From Muribaculaceae bacterium (GTDB lineage: Bacteria; Bacteroidota; Bacteroidia; Bacteroidales; Muribaculaceae), in the NCBI GenBank assembly GCA_016290325.1, contig JAEETL010000010.1, positions 1 to 64,000 of the forward strand: a DNA stretch of 64,000 bases, given 5' to 3'. This document shows positions 46,570 through 55,852 of the stretch, piece by piece; the stretch's first letter is position 1, and every line of letters starts with the position of its first letter. The translations under genes were made by a program, and so were the position numbers. The notes under the pieces were generated by a model. That model was not told the DNA's origin, searched no databases, and saw only the letters and a program-made list of their open reading frames with translations.

Positions 46570-47325
46570 CTATCTGACGGTGATGTGCAGGCATCCGGCC
46601 TTGCGTTCAAAAATCGCATAGCACCGGCCTTGCCGCCTGAAGTCCTGAACGACCTCGGCTAGAATATTTTTCAAATCCTCGAGCGAGACCACCATGCTGG
46701 GATCCAGGCAGTCAAACTTCACCCAGCTGATATCGATCGTGGTGCCATAGCGGTGACAGGAGTTCTCGGTCGCGGCACGGTTGCGGCGGCGCAGCTTGCC
46801 CACACTGTAATCGGTGCGCGTCAAGCTCGTCACCTTGATGCGATAGGACTTGCCACCACGCTTGTGCACGCTGTCCTGGAACGCATAGCCGATTTCCTTG
46901 AGCAGTTGTGCGGCTTTAGGAACAAGATAGGGAACCGATGCCGTGAGGTCATCAAGCATATAGGCGTCACACGAGTAAATCCTGATGAGCGGCTTGTCGA
47001 TGTGATAGGCGTCGCGCAACGAGGTGATTGGCTTGATGCCGTTGGCCTCGGCGGCGACGAGCTGTAATGCGTTGCTGTCATTGAAGATTTCCTTAAGCGG
47101 ACGCTGCTCGATATAGGTGGGCAACCGGTGGATTTCGGCATTGGCAATGAGTCCCATGCTGTCACCGGTAATGTTGCGGTTCACTGGCATGGCAGGGGGG
47201 GCTTTATAGCCCCATGCAGTGGTATCTTGTTGCTTTTTACTGCCACCAAACCCACATGACGTGACGCTTGCCAGGGCAAGGCCTATCATCAGTAGTAGCA
47301 GCGGACACAAGATGTTTCGGTTCAT
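46570..47325 (-). CDS. DUF5715 / M15-like lipoprotein, putative murein carboxypeptidase
   Basis: 251 residues with a lipoprotein signal (lipobox SVTSC near residue 24). The C-terminal half has the metal-site signature of M15/DD-peptidase-like folds: NSCHRYGTTIDISW (His and Asp ligands) and a late CLHITVR (third His). This matches the Bacteroidetes DUF5715 family as I know it. Enzymes of this fold cut D-Ala or other stem-peptide bonds in peptidoglycan. A minus-strand -7 box TAATTTTG lies at 47369-47362. Activity is inferred, not shown. Confidence 0.75.
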   Translation of the reverse strand: MNRNILCPLLLLMIGLALASVTSCGFGGSKKQQDTTAWGYKAPPAMPVNRNITGDSMGLIANAEIHRLPTYIEQRPLKEIFNDSNALQLVAAEANGIKPITSLRDAYHIDKPLIRIYSCDAYMLDDLTASVPYLVPKAAQLLKEIGYAFQDSVHKRGGKSYRIKVTSLTRTDYSVGKLRRRNRAATENSCHRYGTTIDISWVKFDCLDPSMVVSLEDLKNILAEVVQDFRRQGRCYAIFERKAGCLHITVR

Positions 47326-47530
47326 TTATTTTTAGTACGAGTGGTTTCTTGTTTGAAGAAGCAAAATTACAAATAAAAAATGAGAATCCACTTACAATTA
47401 GTATTAAAACTCCAAAATTATATGCATTGCAGCTCCAATCGTGAAGCCCAGGATTAGAGTTTTAAAATGAGCTCATGTAGAGACGCAAGTGGCATGCTTA
47501 TGAGGAAAACATTTTTTAACACGGGATTTC

Positions 47531-47561
47531 TTGGTCATTGAGCGAAACGGCACTAATTTTG
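47531..47561 (+). promoter_or_regulatory. Promoter of the cytoskeletal locus
   Basis: TTG at 47531-47533 and TAATTTTG at 47554-47561, 20 bp between. It is the only clear promoter before 56369 on this strand. A GTAGAGACGCAA half-palindrome lies upstream at 47476-47487. Confidence 0.7.
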
Positions 47562-47621
47562 CTAGTTAATGGGAAAATGTTCCCTTAAATGAAAGAAACA
47601 AACAGATTGAAGATGATAAAT

Positions 47622-49064
47622 ATGAAACGATTAACCGCGTGGCTGCTGGCGTGTGTGCTGCTGGCAGGGCTTTTCTCCTGTGGCGGTCACGGCAAGTTGG
47701 ATAAGGCTGTGCGGTCGGTACTGGTAAGTGGTGACACGACACGTGCTGCTTATGACTCGCTGTGTTCGCTGGTAACTGAGAATCCGGGCAAATATGGCGA
47801 CTTCCTCACCCCCGAGGGCAAAATTGACCACAAGAAAATGGCCGATTTCATCGAACAAATCGGGGCTAACCTGCGCCCGCCCATGCATTGGGATACGCGC
47901 TCCTATGGTGGTGTGGAAAACCTGTCGCTGACGGTTTATTTTGAGCGTAGCGGCTCGATGGTGCCCTATGACTCGCGTGGCGATGGCGGCCAGTTGAAGA
48001 AGTCGGTCAATGACCTGATTAACCACTTCCCTGCCGGGAGCAAGGTGGATATTAACATCGTGAACGACGGCATCTATCCTTATCAGCACACGGTTGACGA
48101 GTTCCTCAAGGACCGTGACATCTATGCCAGCACGGCGGGGACGGGCGATGCTAGCTATACCGATTTCCAGTTGATTTTCAATAAGATACTTGAGGCCCAG
48201 CGCCCTGGTAACGTGAGCGTGCTGGTGAGCGACCTCATTTATTCACCCAAGGATACCCACGGCGTGAGCCTGGACAAGATCTTCAACGAGGAGAACAGCC
48301 TTGCTACGCGCGTGTTTGCCCGTTATAAGGGCAAGAGCGTGGTGGTGCAGCAGTTCTTGGGCGACTATAGCGGCAAGTACTATCCTTATAATAATGTGCC
48401 CTTTGAGTATCATGGCAAACGCCCCTATTATCTGGTCATCATCGCCGACAATGAGGTGATGGATCAGTTGGCCCAGGATAAGCGGTACAGCGGTGTGCTG
48501 GACGCTCCTGGCGTGCGTAACAGCTACCGTTTCAACCAGGGGACTTCCGAGGTGGAATGTCGTGTTCTGCCCGAGTGGAAGGACAATGCGGGTCGTTTCC
48601 GTGTGAAGCATGGTGACGGCATTGTGCTATCAAAGTGTGCCGGCGATCGTGAAACCGGCAAGTTGTGTTTCTCGCTGGCTGCCAATCTGGGCACCTTGCT
48701 CAAGGACGACGCCCTGTTGACCGATGCTGCCAACTATGACGTGCAGAGCGTCGACGGCTACACCCTTGTGGTGACTCCTATCGACAAAAGCATGTTCACG
48801 GCAAATAACAAAGAGTATCTTGAAGGGATGACCCACATCTTGACGCTTACGGGCGACTTGAAGAGCCCTCGTGACGAGGTGCGCATCTCGCTGCGCAACG
48901 AGTTGCCCGCTTGGGTAAAGCAATCGTCCAGTGAGAGTGATACCAGCGCCGGAGGCTCGTTCTCGACAACAACGCTGGGTCTGGAGCACCTGTTGGGAGG
49001 CATGTTTGACGCGATGAAGGGCGGCAGCAGTTTCTTTGACGTGACCATCAACTTGCAGCGATAA
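47622..49064 (+). CDS. Lipoprotein with degenerate vWA-like domain (cytoskeletal locus, gene 1)
   Basis: 480 residues from the ATG at 47622, which starts a classic lipoprotein signal (MKRLTAWLLACVLLAG, lipobox LFSC); a frame 33 bases longer also exists. Residues about 100-270 look like a von Willebrand A domain: a strand ending in FERSGSM (Ser110-Met113, with Glu108 where the first MIDAS Asp is usual), a Thr at 180 in SYTDFQ and Asp204 in LVSDLIYSP. The MIDAS is therefore altered but mostly present. The C-terminal 200 residues are beta-rich and unassigned. Anchored in the envelope, it could sense or bind a ligand for the downstream tubulin- and actin-like proteins. Confidence 0.72.
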   Translation: MKRLTAWLLACVLLAGLFSCGGHGKLDKAVRSVLVSGDTTRAAYDSLCSLVTENPGKYGDFLTPEGKIDHKKMADFIEQIGANLRPPMHWDTRSYGGVENLSLTVYFERSGSMVPYDSRGDGGQLKKSVNDLINHFPAGSKVDINIVNDGIYPYQHTVDEFLKDRDIYASTAGTGDASYTDFQLIFNKILEAQRPGNVSVLVSDLIYSPKDTHGVSLDKIFNEENSLATRVFARYKGKSVVVQQFLGDYSGKYYPYNNVPFEYHGKRPYYLVIIADNEVMDQLAQDKRYSGVLDAPGVRNSYRFNQGTSEVECRVLPEWKDNAGRFRVKHGDGIVLSKCAGDRETGKLCFSLAANLGTLLKDDALLTDAANYDVQSVDGYTLVVTPIDKSMFTANNKEYLEGMTHILTLTGDLKSPRDEVRISLRNELPAWVKQSSSESDTSAGGSFSTTTLGLEHLLGGMFDAMKGGSSFFDVTINLQR

Positions 49065-49071
49065 AACCATT

Positions 49072-49099
49072 GACTAACGATAAAAGACTACTAACGACT
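49072..49099 (+). repeat. Degenerate heptad array (about four units)
   Basis: GACTAAC, GATAAAA, GACTACT, AACGACT between genes 1 and 2 of the cytoskeletal locus. The period is clear but the units are diverged. Confidence 0.5.
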
Positions 49100-49104
49100 G
49101 AAAT

Positions 49105-49560
49105 ATGAAACATCTAGTTTATTTGATTATCGGGATTGCTGTGACGGTGTTGTTTTTCATCCTGAGCTGCACTGACGGGTTCAACATCTGGGAGCAGTTG
49201 TTTTTCAATCAGGGTTACAACGACAAGATGTACAACCTGGACATGTATCCCGTGATTGCAGCGATCACCATTGCTGTGGCTTGGGGTGGTGCCGCCATCT
49301 ACTATTATGCCATCAACTCGGTGAAATTCGACCGCTGGTACCACTGGCTGGCCGTGATGGGAGTGGTTGTGGTGCTGGCACCGGTGATTTGCTACATTTA
49401 TAACGATACCGTGTTTGCCAACAACGGCTTGACCTATATCGGCGAGTCTATCCAGTTTGAGATGCAGACGGTGCTGTTTGCCGCCTTGCTGTACGTCATC
49501 GCGTCCTACTCGATGCGGTGGTGGAGCAGCAACTGCCGTCACACGCCGCTGCCCCAATAA
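49105..49560 (+). CDS. Four-helix integral membrane protein (cytoskeletal locus, gene 2)
   Basis: 151 residues with four hydrophobic segments (about 4-22, 49-69, 78-97, 122-140) and short loops, one of which (23-48) is polar and aromatic. I do not recognise the family. Its place between the vWA lipoprotein and the tubulin-like gene, with gaps of 40 and 54 bases filled by heptad arrays, makes it a likely membrane partner of the locus. Confidence 0.7.
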   Translation: MKHLVYLIIGIAVTVLFFILSCTDGFNIWEQLFFNQGYNDKMYNLDMYPVIAAITIAVAWGGAAIYYYAINSVKFDRWYHWLAVMGVVVVLAPVICYIYNDTVFANNGLTYIGESIQFEMQTVLFAALLYVIASYSMRWWSSNCRHTPLPQ

Positions 49561-49571
49561 TTCACAGGCAA

Positions 49572-49613
49572 ACAACTAAAAACTAAGGACAAACAACTAA
49601 GGATTAAAATCAA
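49572..49613 (+). repeat. Heptad array, six units
   Basis: ACAACTA, AAAACTA, AGGACAA, ACAACTA, AGGATTA, AAATCAA; ends one base before the ATG of the tubulin-like gene. Confidence 0.7.
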
Positions 49614-49614
49614 T

Positions 49615-51138
49615 ATGAGACTATTCCTTTTTGCCATTGGCGGAACCGGATCCAGGGTGTTGAAATCGCTGCTGATGCTGTCGGCAGCGGGTGTGAGGCC
49701 CCTTGACGAGAACGGCAAGCCAGTGAAGGATTTAGAAATCGTGCCGGTCATTATCGACCCCCACAAGGCCAATGAGGACCTGAAGCGCACCGAGGCATTG
49801 CTCAACGACTATCGTGAAATCAGGCGCAAACTGTACGGCAACGACCCGAATGCCGACGGTTTCTTTGCCAACCGCATTGTCACCCTGCGTGAGATCATGA
49901 GTAACACCAGTGTGACGCTAGGCGACACGTTTATCTTTAACCTGGGTGCTGTGGAAAACGCCAAATTCCGTGAATTCATCGGTTATGACACGATGAACGA
50001 GGCTAACCAGGCGTTGACGTCGCTCCTGTTTGCCAACTATCAGCTGGAGAACAAGATGAACATCGGTTTTGTGGGTAGCCCCAACATCGGCAGCGTGGCG
50101 CTGAACGAGATCAAGGACAGCAACGAGTTCAAGGCGTTCAGCAACATCTTCCGCCAGGGTGACCGCATTTTCTTCATTAGCTCAATCTTTGGCGGTACGG
50201 GTGCCTCGGGCTTCCCCATCATGGTCAAGAACATTCGCCAGGCAGCCAACCTTGAGGGTATCGAGAACCGTGATGCCCTGAGCCGCGCTCCAATCGGCGG
50301 CTTGACCGTGTTACCCTATTTTACACTTGAGGGCAATAAGCACGACCAGCGCATCGCCACCAGCGATTTTATCGTCAAGACCCAGAGCGCGCTCTACTAT
50401 TACAAGAACACGCTCACTGGCGCCAACGATAGTAATGTGAACAGCATCTATTACCTGGGTGATCAGGTGCGCAGCAAGCCCTACCTGTATGACCCGGGCG
50501 AGCATGGTCAGCGCAATAATGCCCATTTCATCGAACTTATCGGCGCTTTGGCTCCGCTGGACTTCACCGGTGTGCCCGACAATAAGCTTACCGACCCTGA
50601 CGGCTATCCCTTGCCCACGACAGCCTACGAATATGCCCTGGCCAAGGACGAGCTGAGTGTCAATTTCCTGACACTGGGCCGCCGCACCCGCCAGCTCATC
50701 TATGAGCCGCTTAGCAAGTTCCACTTGTTATTCCTGTTCTTGACCACTGGTTTCAAGGACATCATCGGGCAGGGTTTCACCGAGGATGTGCCCAAGATCA
50801 AGAGCGATTTCCTCGCCTCCCAGTTCTACCGCACGCTGGTGGATCATTTCCTCGAGGGATATGCCCAGTGGCTCACCGAGATGAATGACAACATGCGCAG
50901 CGTGGCATTCTTCAAGCCCGGCGAAATTGATATGGCCCACGCCATTGAGGGCGTGAACGTGCGTAAAGCGCTGTTCGGTCACAAGAATGTGGATAACAAC
51001 GTGTTCAAGGCCGAGATGAACCGCTTGAGCAAGGATAATCCCGCCTATAGCGAACACACGGTTGAATTCAAGTTGCTGGACCTGTTCAACAAGGCCGCCC
51101 ACAAGATATTCACCGAGCGTTACGAGAACATCAATTAG
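49615..51138 (+). CDS. Tubulin/FtsZ-superfamily GTPase-like protein (cytoskeletal locus, gene 3)
   Basis: 507 residues. The N-terminus has the first glycine loop of the superfamily (FAIGGTGSRVLKSLLML, residues 6-22), a strand ending in VIIDPHKAN (about 45-53) where FtsZ has its ribose-contacting segment, and the tubulin signature as FGGTGASG (192-199) after FFISS. The canonical form is GGGTGSG or GGGTGTG, so nucleotide binding is likely. Length and the C-terminal half (about 300-507, helical, no FtsZ tail) differ from FtsZ and TubZ, and no cell-division gene is near. It resembles tubulin-like families described beside vWA proteins (FtsZl-type). Cytoplasmic; polymerisation is a prediction. Confidence 0.8.
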   Translation: MRLFLFAIGGTGSRVLKSLLMLSAAGVRPLDENGKPVKDLEIVPVIIDPHKANEDLKRTEALLNDYREIRRKLYGNDPNADGFFANRIVTLREIMSNTSVTLGDTFIFNLGAVENAKFREFIGYDTMNEANQALTSLLFANYQLENKMNIGFVGSPNIGSVALNEIKDSNEFKAFSNIFRQGDRIFFISSIFGGTGASGFPIMVKNIRQAANLEGIENRDALSRAPIGGLTVLPYFTLEGNKHDQRIATSDFIVKTQSALYYYKNTLTGANDSNVNSIYYLGDQVRSKPYLYDPGEHGQRNNAHFIELIGALAPLDFTGVPDNKLTDPDGYPLPTTAYEYALAKDELSVNFLTLGRRTRQLIYEPLSKFHLLFLFLTTGFKDIIGQGFTEDVPKIKSDFLASQFYRTLVDHFLEGYAQWLTEMNDNMRSVAFFKPGEIDMAHAIEGVNVRKALFGHKNVDNNVFKAEMNRLSKDNPAYSEHTVEFKLLDLFNKAAHKIFTERYENIN

Positions 51139-51182
51139 GCTTTAGGCTTTAGGTTTTAGGCTTTAGGCTTTAGGTTTTAGAC
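51134..51182 (+). repeat. Heptad array, seven TTTAGGY units overlapping a stop codon
   Basis: ATTAGGC then TTTAGGC, TTTAGGT, TTTAGGC, TTTAGGC, TTTAGGT, TTTAGAC. The TAG inside the first unit is the stop codon of the tubulin-like gene. Same motif as 33297-33331. Confidence 0.88.
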
Positions 51183-51197
51183 TATTTATCATCAACA

Positions 51198-54100
51198 ATG
51201 AGCGAAATATTATCATATAGCAACAATACGAGCAAGAACGGTGAGGAGGATTGGGTCGCCCATTCACCCTACACCGACGATGACATTGCACGCATCAAGG
51301 ACCCCGATGGCGGGTTGAGCGAGAATCCCCGCACCGCCATTCCCAGCCCGCTGGCGCAGCTCGACCTGGTGAAAAACGCGTTCAAGCAGCTGGCCAACGA
51401 ACGTTTGCGTGGCGCCCGCATGAACGAGCGCCTGGTGTCCAATGCGCTTGACGTGGCACAGTTATTCTTTGACTACGAGAATCACAAGGATTACCTGCGC
51501 ATCATCCGCTGGAATCGTGAGGAGTGCATCGAGCAGTTGAAGGCTAATCCACAGCACCGCCTGTACGGCGAGACCTTGGATTTGTTCCTGCGCAGCGATA
51601 AGGTATATAACTTTGACATGCTCAAGGACTGGTATATCCTCATGTGGGACCGTCAGGTGCTGGGCGGTACTTCGCCTGCCAGTGTTGTCATGGCAGCCCC
51701 CGCATTGGGAACTATCGACGCCATCAAGGTAGAGCAGGGCGTTAGCCTCTTTGGCGAGACGCGCCACTTGTGGCAGCGCGACGAGGACTTCGTTTACTAC
51801 ATGTATCTGCTGATGAACGCCTATCCCGTGCTGCGCCTGCAGTGTGGAGAGGTCTATTCCTATATGCAGAAGAATCTGGAGCCCCTGCGTCAAAATCGTC
51901 CTGAGCTTTATCGCCGCATCGCAACGGTAATTCCTAATCTTGATGCCCTGGACGAGGGTCGCGCCGGAACCGTGCTGGAGCAATTGGAGCACAGCTATGA
52001 CCCCTTTGGTGGTGGTATTGACGTGAGCGTGTTGGGCGCTAGGTTCTATCACAAGCGCGTACTCGACATCCGCACTGCTGCCAGCGAGAGCGACTTTGTC
52101 ATCATGCCCACCATGCCCCAGCAGCCTCAAAACGCCATGCCACTCGTGCTGGTAAACGGCTTCAATGGCAGTGTGGAGCACTTCCGCTATATTGATAAGG
52201 AATGGGACAGCGCTACTCAGGTCTATGCCGGTAATGTTCCCTTGAATGACCGCAAACTGCCCGACACTTCGATTCAATATCCGTTTGTCACCACCGATGA
52301 CTTCCTGACCGATACGCTTGTCAGGCTCGATAGCGGCTGCGTGATTGACACCGACCATTTCTTTGACGGCAACCTCAAACCGCGCACACCACAGCCCACC
52401 TGTGGCTACCTGCTGCCCTTGAAACCGTTGCTGTTCACTTATTTTGACACCGACTACCTGCGTGGCACCATTGCCGGGCGCCATGTGATGGATATCGAGG
52501 AGTTTGCTGACGGCAGCGTGATGGTGACCCTGCGCATCAAGGTCAAGAAAGGCGAGAACCGCTATATCGAGTTGTCGCGCAAGTATTTCCCCATCAATGA
52601 CCACACATGGACCTTTGACGAGAAACGCGGTACAGGCCGCGTGGTGGGGGCCACGTTGTCAACGTCTATCTTCCCGTTTGTCAAGACCGATGTCAATGAC
52701 GACTATACCGTCGAACTGTTCACCATGATAGAAAGTGGCGGCGCCACGTTGCGGTTCTACAAGAACGGCATCAAGACCGAAGGTCTGAACGTGCGTGACG
52801 CTATCCGCTCCCACTCGGGTTATAGCACCACTTATTATGATGTTGACGGCTCGTTTGACTATATGGAGGTGAGTGTGCAGAATTACCTGGGACGCTCAGG
52901 TGGCGTGATTATCCCGCAGTGGAAACCTTATGCCCCCAGTGCCAAGGAACTCATCTTTGCCGTGGACTTCGGTACGACCAACACCCATGTCGAGTGGGCC
53001 GAGCGTGGTCAGCCTTCACGTCCGTTCACCTTTGAGTATGGCTCTAACCAGGTGCTTGTAGCATCACTGCACAAGCCCCATTCATTGGAATATGCCGAGC
53101 AGGTGCAGCGCGTTGAGTTTGTGCCGCGCGAGATCGACAACGTGTATGGCTTCCCGCTGCGTTCCACACTGGCGCGCAATGAGAACAGCGGTGTGGGCAG
53201 CAACCTGTTCAGCGACGTGAATATTCCGTTCCTGTATGAGCGGCGTTATTTCCATGGTTATGAGGTGACGACCAACCTTAAGTGGAAGGGTGACACCGAG
53301 TTGGCCAAGGCGTTCCTGCGTGAGCTCACCCTGCTCATCAAGGCCAAGGCCTTGCTCGAGAACGCCGATTTGCGCCGCACCGAGATTGTTTACTTCTATC
53401 CCGTGAGCATGGGCGGTGCTGACCGCGACACGCTCGAGCGCACCTGGACCGAGTTGTTCAATACCTACATCGGTGCTGGCAGCGACCGTTTGCGTTCCTA
53501 CCCTGAGAGCCTTGCTCCCGCTTATTATTACAGCGGTGCCGAGGTGGCCGGCAGCAGCTATGTCTCCATCGACATCGGTGGCGGTACCTGTGACACAGTG
53601 ATTTACCAACCCACCAGCGACCGCATGAGCAGCGAACCGGTGGCCATTTCCTCGTTCCGCTTTGCGGGCAACGCCATCTTTGGCGATGGGTTTACCGACA
53701 AGGATGCCGACAACAACCCGTTGTTGCAGCACTATACCCGCTACTTCATGCAGCTCATCGAGAACGATAAGGGTAACAACATTGCTTACCTGAGCAGCAT
53801 TTTGAGCGATATCATGGCACAGAAGCGCAGCGAGGACATCAACGCATTCCTGTTCTCGATCGAGAACGTCGAGGAACTGAGGACGTTGCGTGAAATCGAC
53901 CGCAACCTGTACAGCTACAATGCCTTGTTGCGCAACGATAGCCAGCGCCGCCTCATCTTCATGTACTTCTATGCCGCCATCATCTATTACATCGCTCAGG
54001 CGATGAAGCAGCGTGGATATGAGATGCCCAAGCAGATTTATTTCTCGGGTACGGGCAGCAAGATCCTGAACATTCTGGGGTCGTTAAGCCGCATCAACAT

Positions 54101-54644
54101 GCTCACGCAGTTGATCGTGGAGCGCGTCTATGGTAAACAATATAACGAGTTGTTTGAGATTAAGATTGAGGACAAGTGTCCCAAGCAGATCACGTGCCGT
54201 GGCGGCATCAAGCTGGAAAACAAGCGCTTGGAAGGCCAGGCCGATGTTGCCCGCTATAATGCGACGAGCGTGAAGCGGATGCGTTACTGCTGCTCGATGC
54301 TTGGTGACGATGAACTCACGATGGAACAAGTCGAGTCCATCGAGGTGCGTGACCGCTTGGTCGAGAAAGTCAAGGAATTCAACAACTTCTTTGTCGATCT
54401 GTGTGACGCGACCATAAAGGATGAGTTCGGCATCGAGAACAACGTTTTGAGACTGTTTGAGAGCGTGTTGAGCGATAACCTCGCCAATTATCTCACGGCA
54501 GGCATCAACACTTTCCTCAAGGGGCGCTATAATGCCACCGATGTGGTCGAGGACGTGCCGTTCTTCTATCCCATCATTGGCGTGATCAGGCACAACCTGC
54601 TCAAGAATATGCGCAACGACGTCATTAGCAAGTTTAATCAATAA
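51198..54644 (+). CDS. Giant actin/Hsp70-fold (ASKHA) ATPase with unknown N-terminal half (cytoskeletal locus, gene 4)
   Basis: 1148 residues, no signal peptide. The C-terminal half carries the three nucleotide motifs of the actin/Hsp70/sugar-kinase fold in order: phosphate 1 FAVDFGTTNTH (Asp590), phosphate 2 SIDIGGGTCDT (Asp792) and adenosine YFSGTGSK (950-955). The first 580 residues match nothing I recognise; they begin polar, then become mixed alpha/beta with a beta-rich stretch at about 420-570. Such long ASKHA proteins bring to mind SrfB-type virulence-associated proteins, but I cannot claim homology. Its gene follows the tubulin-like gene across a heptad array, and it is the largest protein of the locus. 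ATP-dependent assembly or switching with gene 3 is inferred. Confidence 0.8.
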   Translation: MSEILSYSNNTSKNGEEDWVAHSPYTDDDIARIKDPDGGLSENPRTAIPSPLAQLDLVKNAFKQLANERLRGARMNERLVSNALDVAQLFFDYENHKDYLRIIRWNREECIEQLKANPQHRLYGETLDLFLRSDKVYNFDMLKDWYILMWDRQVLGGTSPASVVMAAPALGTIDAIKVEQGVSLFGETRHLWQRDEDFVYYMYLLMNAYPVLRLQCGEVYSYMQKNLEPLRQNRPELYRRIATVIPNLDALDEGRAGTVLEQLEHSYDPFGGGIDVSVLGARFYHKRVLDIRTAASESDFVIMPTMPQQPQNAMPLVLVNGFNGSVEHFRYIDKEWDSATQVYAGNVPLNDRKLPDTSIQYPFVTTDDFLTDTLVRLDSGCVIDTDHFFDGNLKPRTPQPTCGYLLPLKPLLFTYFDTDYLRGTIAGRHVMDIEEFADGSVMVTLRIKVKKGENRYIELSRKYFPINDHTWTFDEKRGTGRVVGATLSTSIFPFVKTDVNDDYTVELFTMIESGGATLRFYKNGIKTEGLNVRDAIRSHSGYSTTYYDVDGSFDYMEVSVQNYLGRSGGVIIPQWKPYAPSAKELIFAVDFGTTNTHVEWAERGQPSRPFTFEYGSNQVLVASLHKPHSLEYAEQVQRVEFVPREIDNVYGFPLRSTLARNENSGVGSNLFSDVNIPFLYERRYFHGYEVTTNLKWKGDTELAKAFLRELTLLIKAKALLENADLRRTEIVYFYPVSMGGADRDTLERTWTELFNTYIGAGSDRLRSYPESLAPAYYYSGAEVAGSSYVSIDIGGGTCDTVIYQPTSDRMSSEPVAISSFRFAGNAIFGDGFTDKDADNNPLLQHYTRYFMQLIENDKGNNIAYLSSILSDIMAQKRSEDINAFLFSIENVEELRTLREIDRNLYSYNALLRNDSQRRLIFMYFYAAIIYYIAQAMKQRGYEMPKQIYFSGTGSKILNILGSLSRINMLTQLIVERVYGKQYNELFEIKIEDKCPKQITCRGGIKLENKRLEGQADVARYNATSVKRMRYCCSMLGDDELTMEQVESIEVRDRLVEKVKEFNNFFVDLCDATIKDEFGIENNVLRLFESVLSDNLANYLTAGINTFLKGRYNATDVVEDVPFFYPIIGVIRHNLLKNMRNDVISKFNQ

Positions 54645-54675
54645 AAATTAATATCCTCCCTAACAATTTAGAGTT

Positions 54676-55842
54676 ATGAAACGCATTACTTTATTACTGG
54701 CAGTCATCGTCTGTCTGGCCATCTCGGCAATGGCACAAAATGCCGACCAGCCCCTCTCGCCTGCAATGTGGAAGCAAGGTGTAGCCACCTGTGCCCATTT
54801 CACGGCCCATGCCCGCGGTTTTGGCAAGAAAATCGAGGAAATCAAGGCAAAATACCCCCAGGGCTATACCCTTGACAACCTTAACGAGGTCTATAGCAAC
54901 CAGGGTCGCCGTTGGGAGAAGATCTACGAAGAGTTCAAGAAAGAGGAAGGCCGTAATGGTAGCATTAACGACCTTCAGGAGCTTGTAACCCCTCAAATCT
55001 GGAAACTTGTTGAGCCTGAGTTCCAGGCATTCATCACTGAACATCCAGAGTTGGCAAACGCTGTGCCCGAGACCACCGAGGCCGATGGCGAGAATGTAGA
55101 TGAAGCATCCAACAATGACGGTGTTGCTCCCATGCCCGCTGACGAACGTCATCGTGCCCTTCGCAACCGCCAGAATGGCGCTTTCTCTTGCTCAGCCAAC
55201 CTGCCCCTGTGGCTGGGTATCCTGGGCTCTCTGCTCGGTCTGTGCGCTTTGCTCACTGCCCTGAGCAACCGTGGTAAGGTCAAGGAGATGGAGCGCAGGT
55301 TCGCCCGTGAGATTGACCGCACCAATGCAAATCTGCAGGAATTCTCGACCGATGCCGCCGACCAGATGAAGGCCTTGTCAATCCGCATGACGGGCAAGAG
55401 GTTCCCTATCCGTGAGGAAACCGTTGCCGAGGAAGCTCCCGAGGCACCCGAAGCTAATGAGCAGGAGGAAGTAGAGGAGCCTGTCGAGGCTGCTGTCGAA
55501 GAACCAGTCGTGGCATCTGCCGAGCCCATGACATTGTTTATGGGTAAGCCCGATGAGAATGACGATTTCACCCGCGTGAGCGATGAGATGGAACAGGGTA
55601 ACTCCATCTATGTACTTGACACCCAGGATGGTTTGCATGGTACTTTTGAGGTGATTGATAAGCCCGAAGTTCATCGTTTTGCCTTGATGATGCCCGCCGA
55701 TAACCTGATTCGTGCCTGCTCGGGCAACGCTATTCAGATTCCTAGTGGCAACCGCATCGTCACCGACCGTGCCGGTGAAGCTGAGTTTGTAAACGGCAAG
55801 TGGCACGTCGTGGTAAAAGCAATCATCCACTACGAGGGATAA
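54676..55842 (+). CDS. Exported membrane-anchored coiled-coil protein (cytoskeletal locus, gene 5)
   Basis: 388 residues. Signal peptide (about 1-21, ending SAMAQ), a first helical domain (about 25-120), one strong transmembrane segment at about 176-197 (LWLGILGSLLGLCALL), then a coiled coil (about 200-240), a Glu/Ala/Val-rich low-complexity acidic stretch (about 250-282), and a C-terminal domain (about 285-388). The topology implied is N-terminal domain outside the cytoplasm and C-terminal domain inside, where it could touch the tubulin- or actin-like proteins. No family recognised. Confidence 0.72.
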   Translation: MKRITLLLAVIVCLAISAMAQNADQPLSPAMWKQGVATCAHFTAHARGFGKKIEEIKAKYPQGYTLDNLNEVYSNQGRRWEKIYEEFKKEEGRNGSINDLQELVTPQIWKLVEPEFQAFITEHPELANAVPETTEADGENVDEASNNDGVAPMPADERHRALRNRQNGAFSCSANLPLWLGILGSLLGLCALLTALSNRGKVKEMERRFAREIDRTNANLQEFSTDAADQMKALSIRMTGKRFPIREETVAEEAPEAPEANEQEEVEEPVEAAVEEPVVASAEPMTLFMGKPDENDDFTRVSDEMEQGNSIYVLDTQDGLHGTFEVIDKPEVHRFALMMPADNLIRACSGNAIQIPSGNRIVTDRAGEAEFVNGKWHVVVKAIIHYEG

Positions 55843-55852
55843 AAATCAGTTA

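Noticed and set aside
49615-51138. Plasmid-type TubZ/ParM partition system (tubulin plus actin)
   Set aside because: No centromere-binding protein, replication gene or plasmid signature; membrane and vWA partners point elsewhere.
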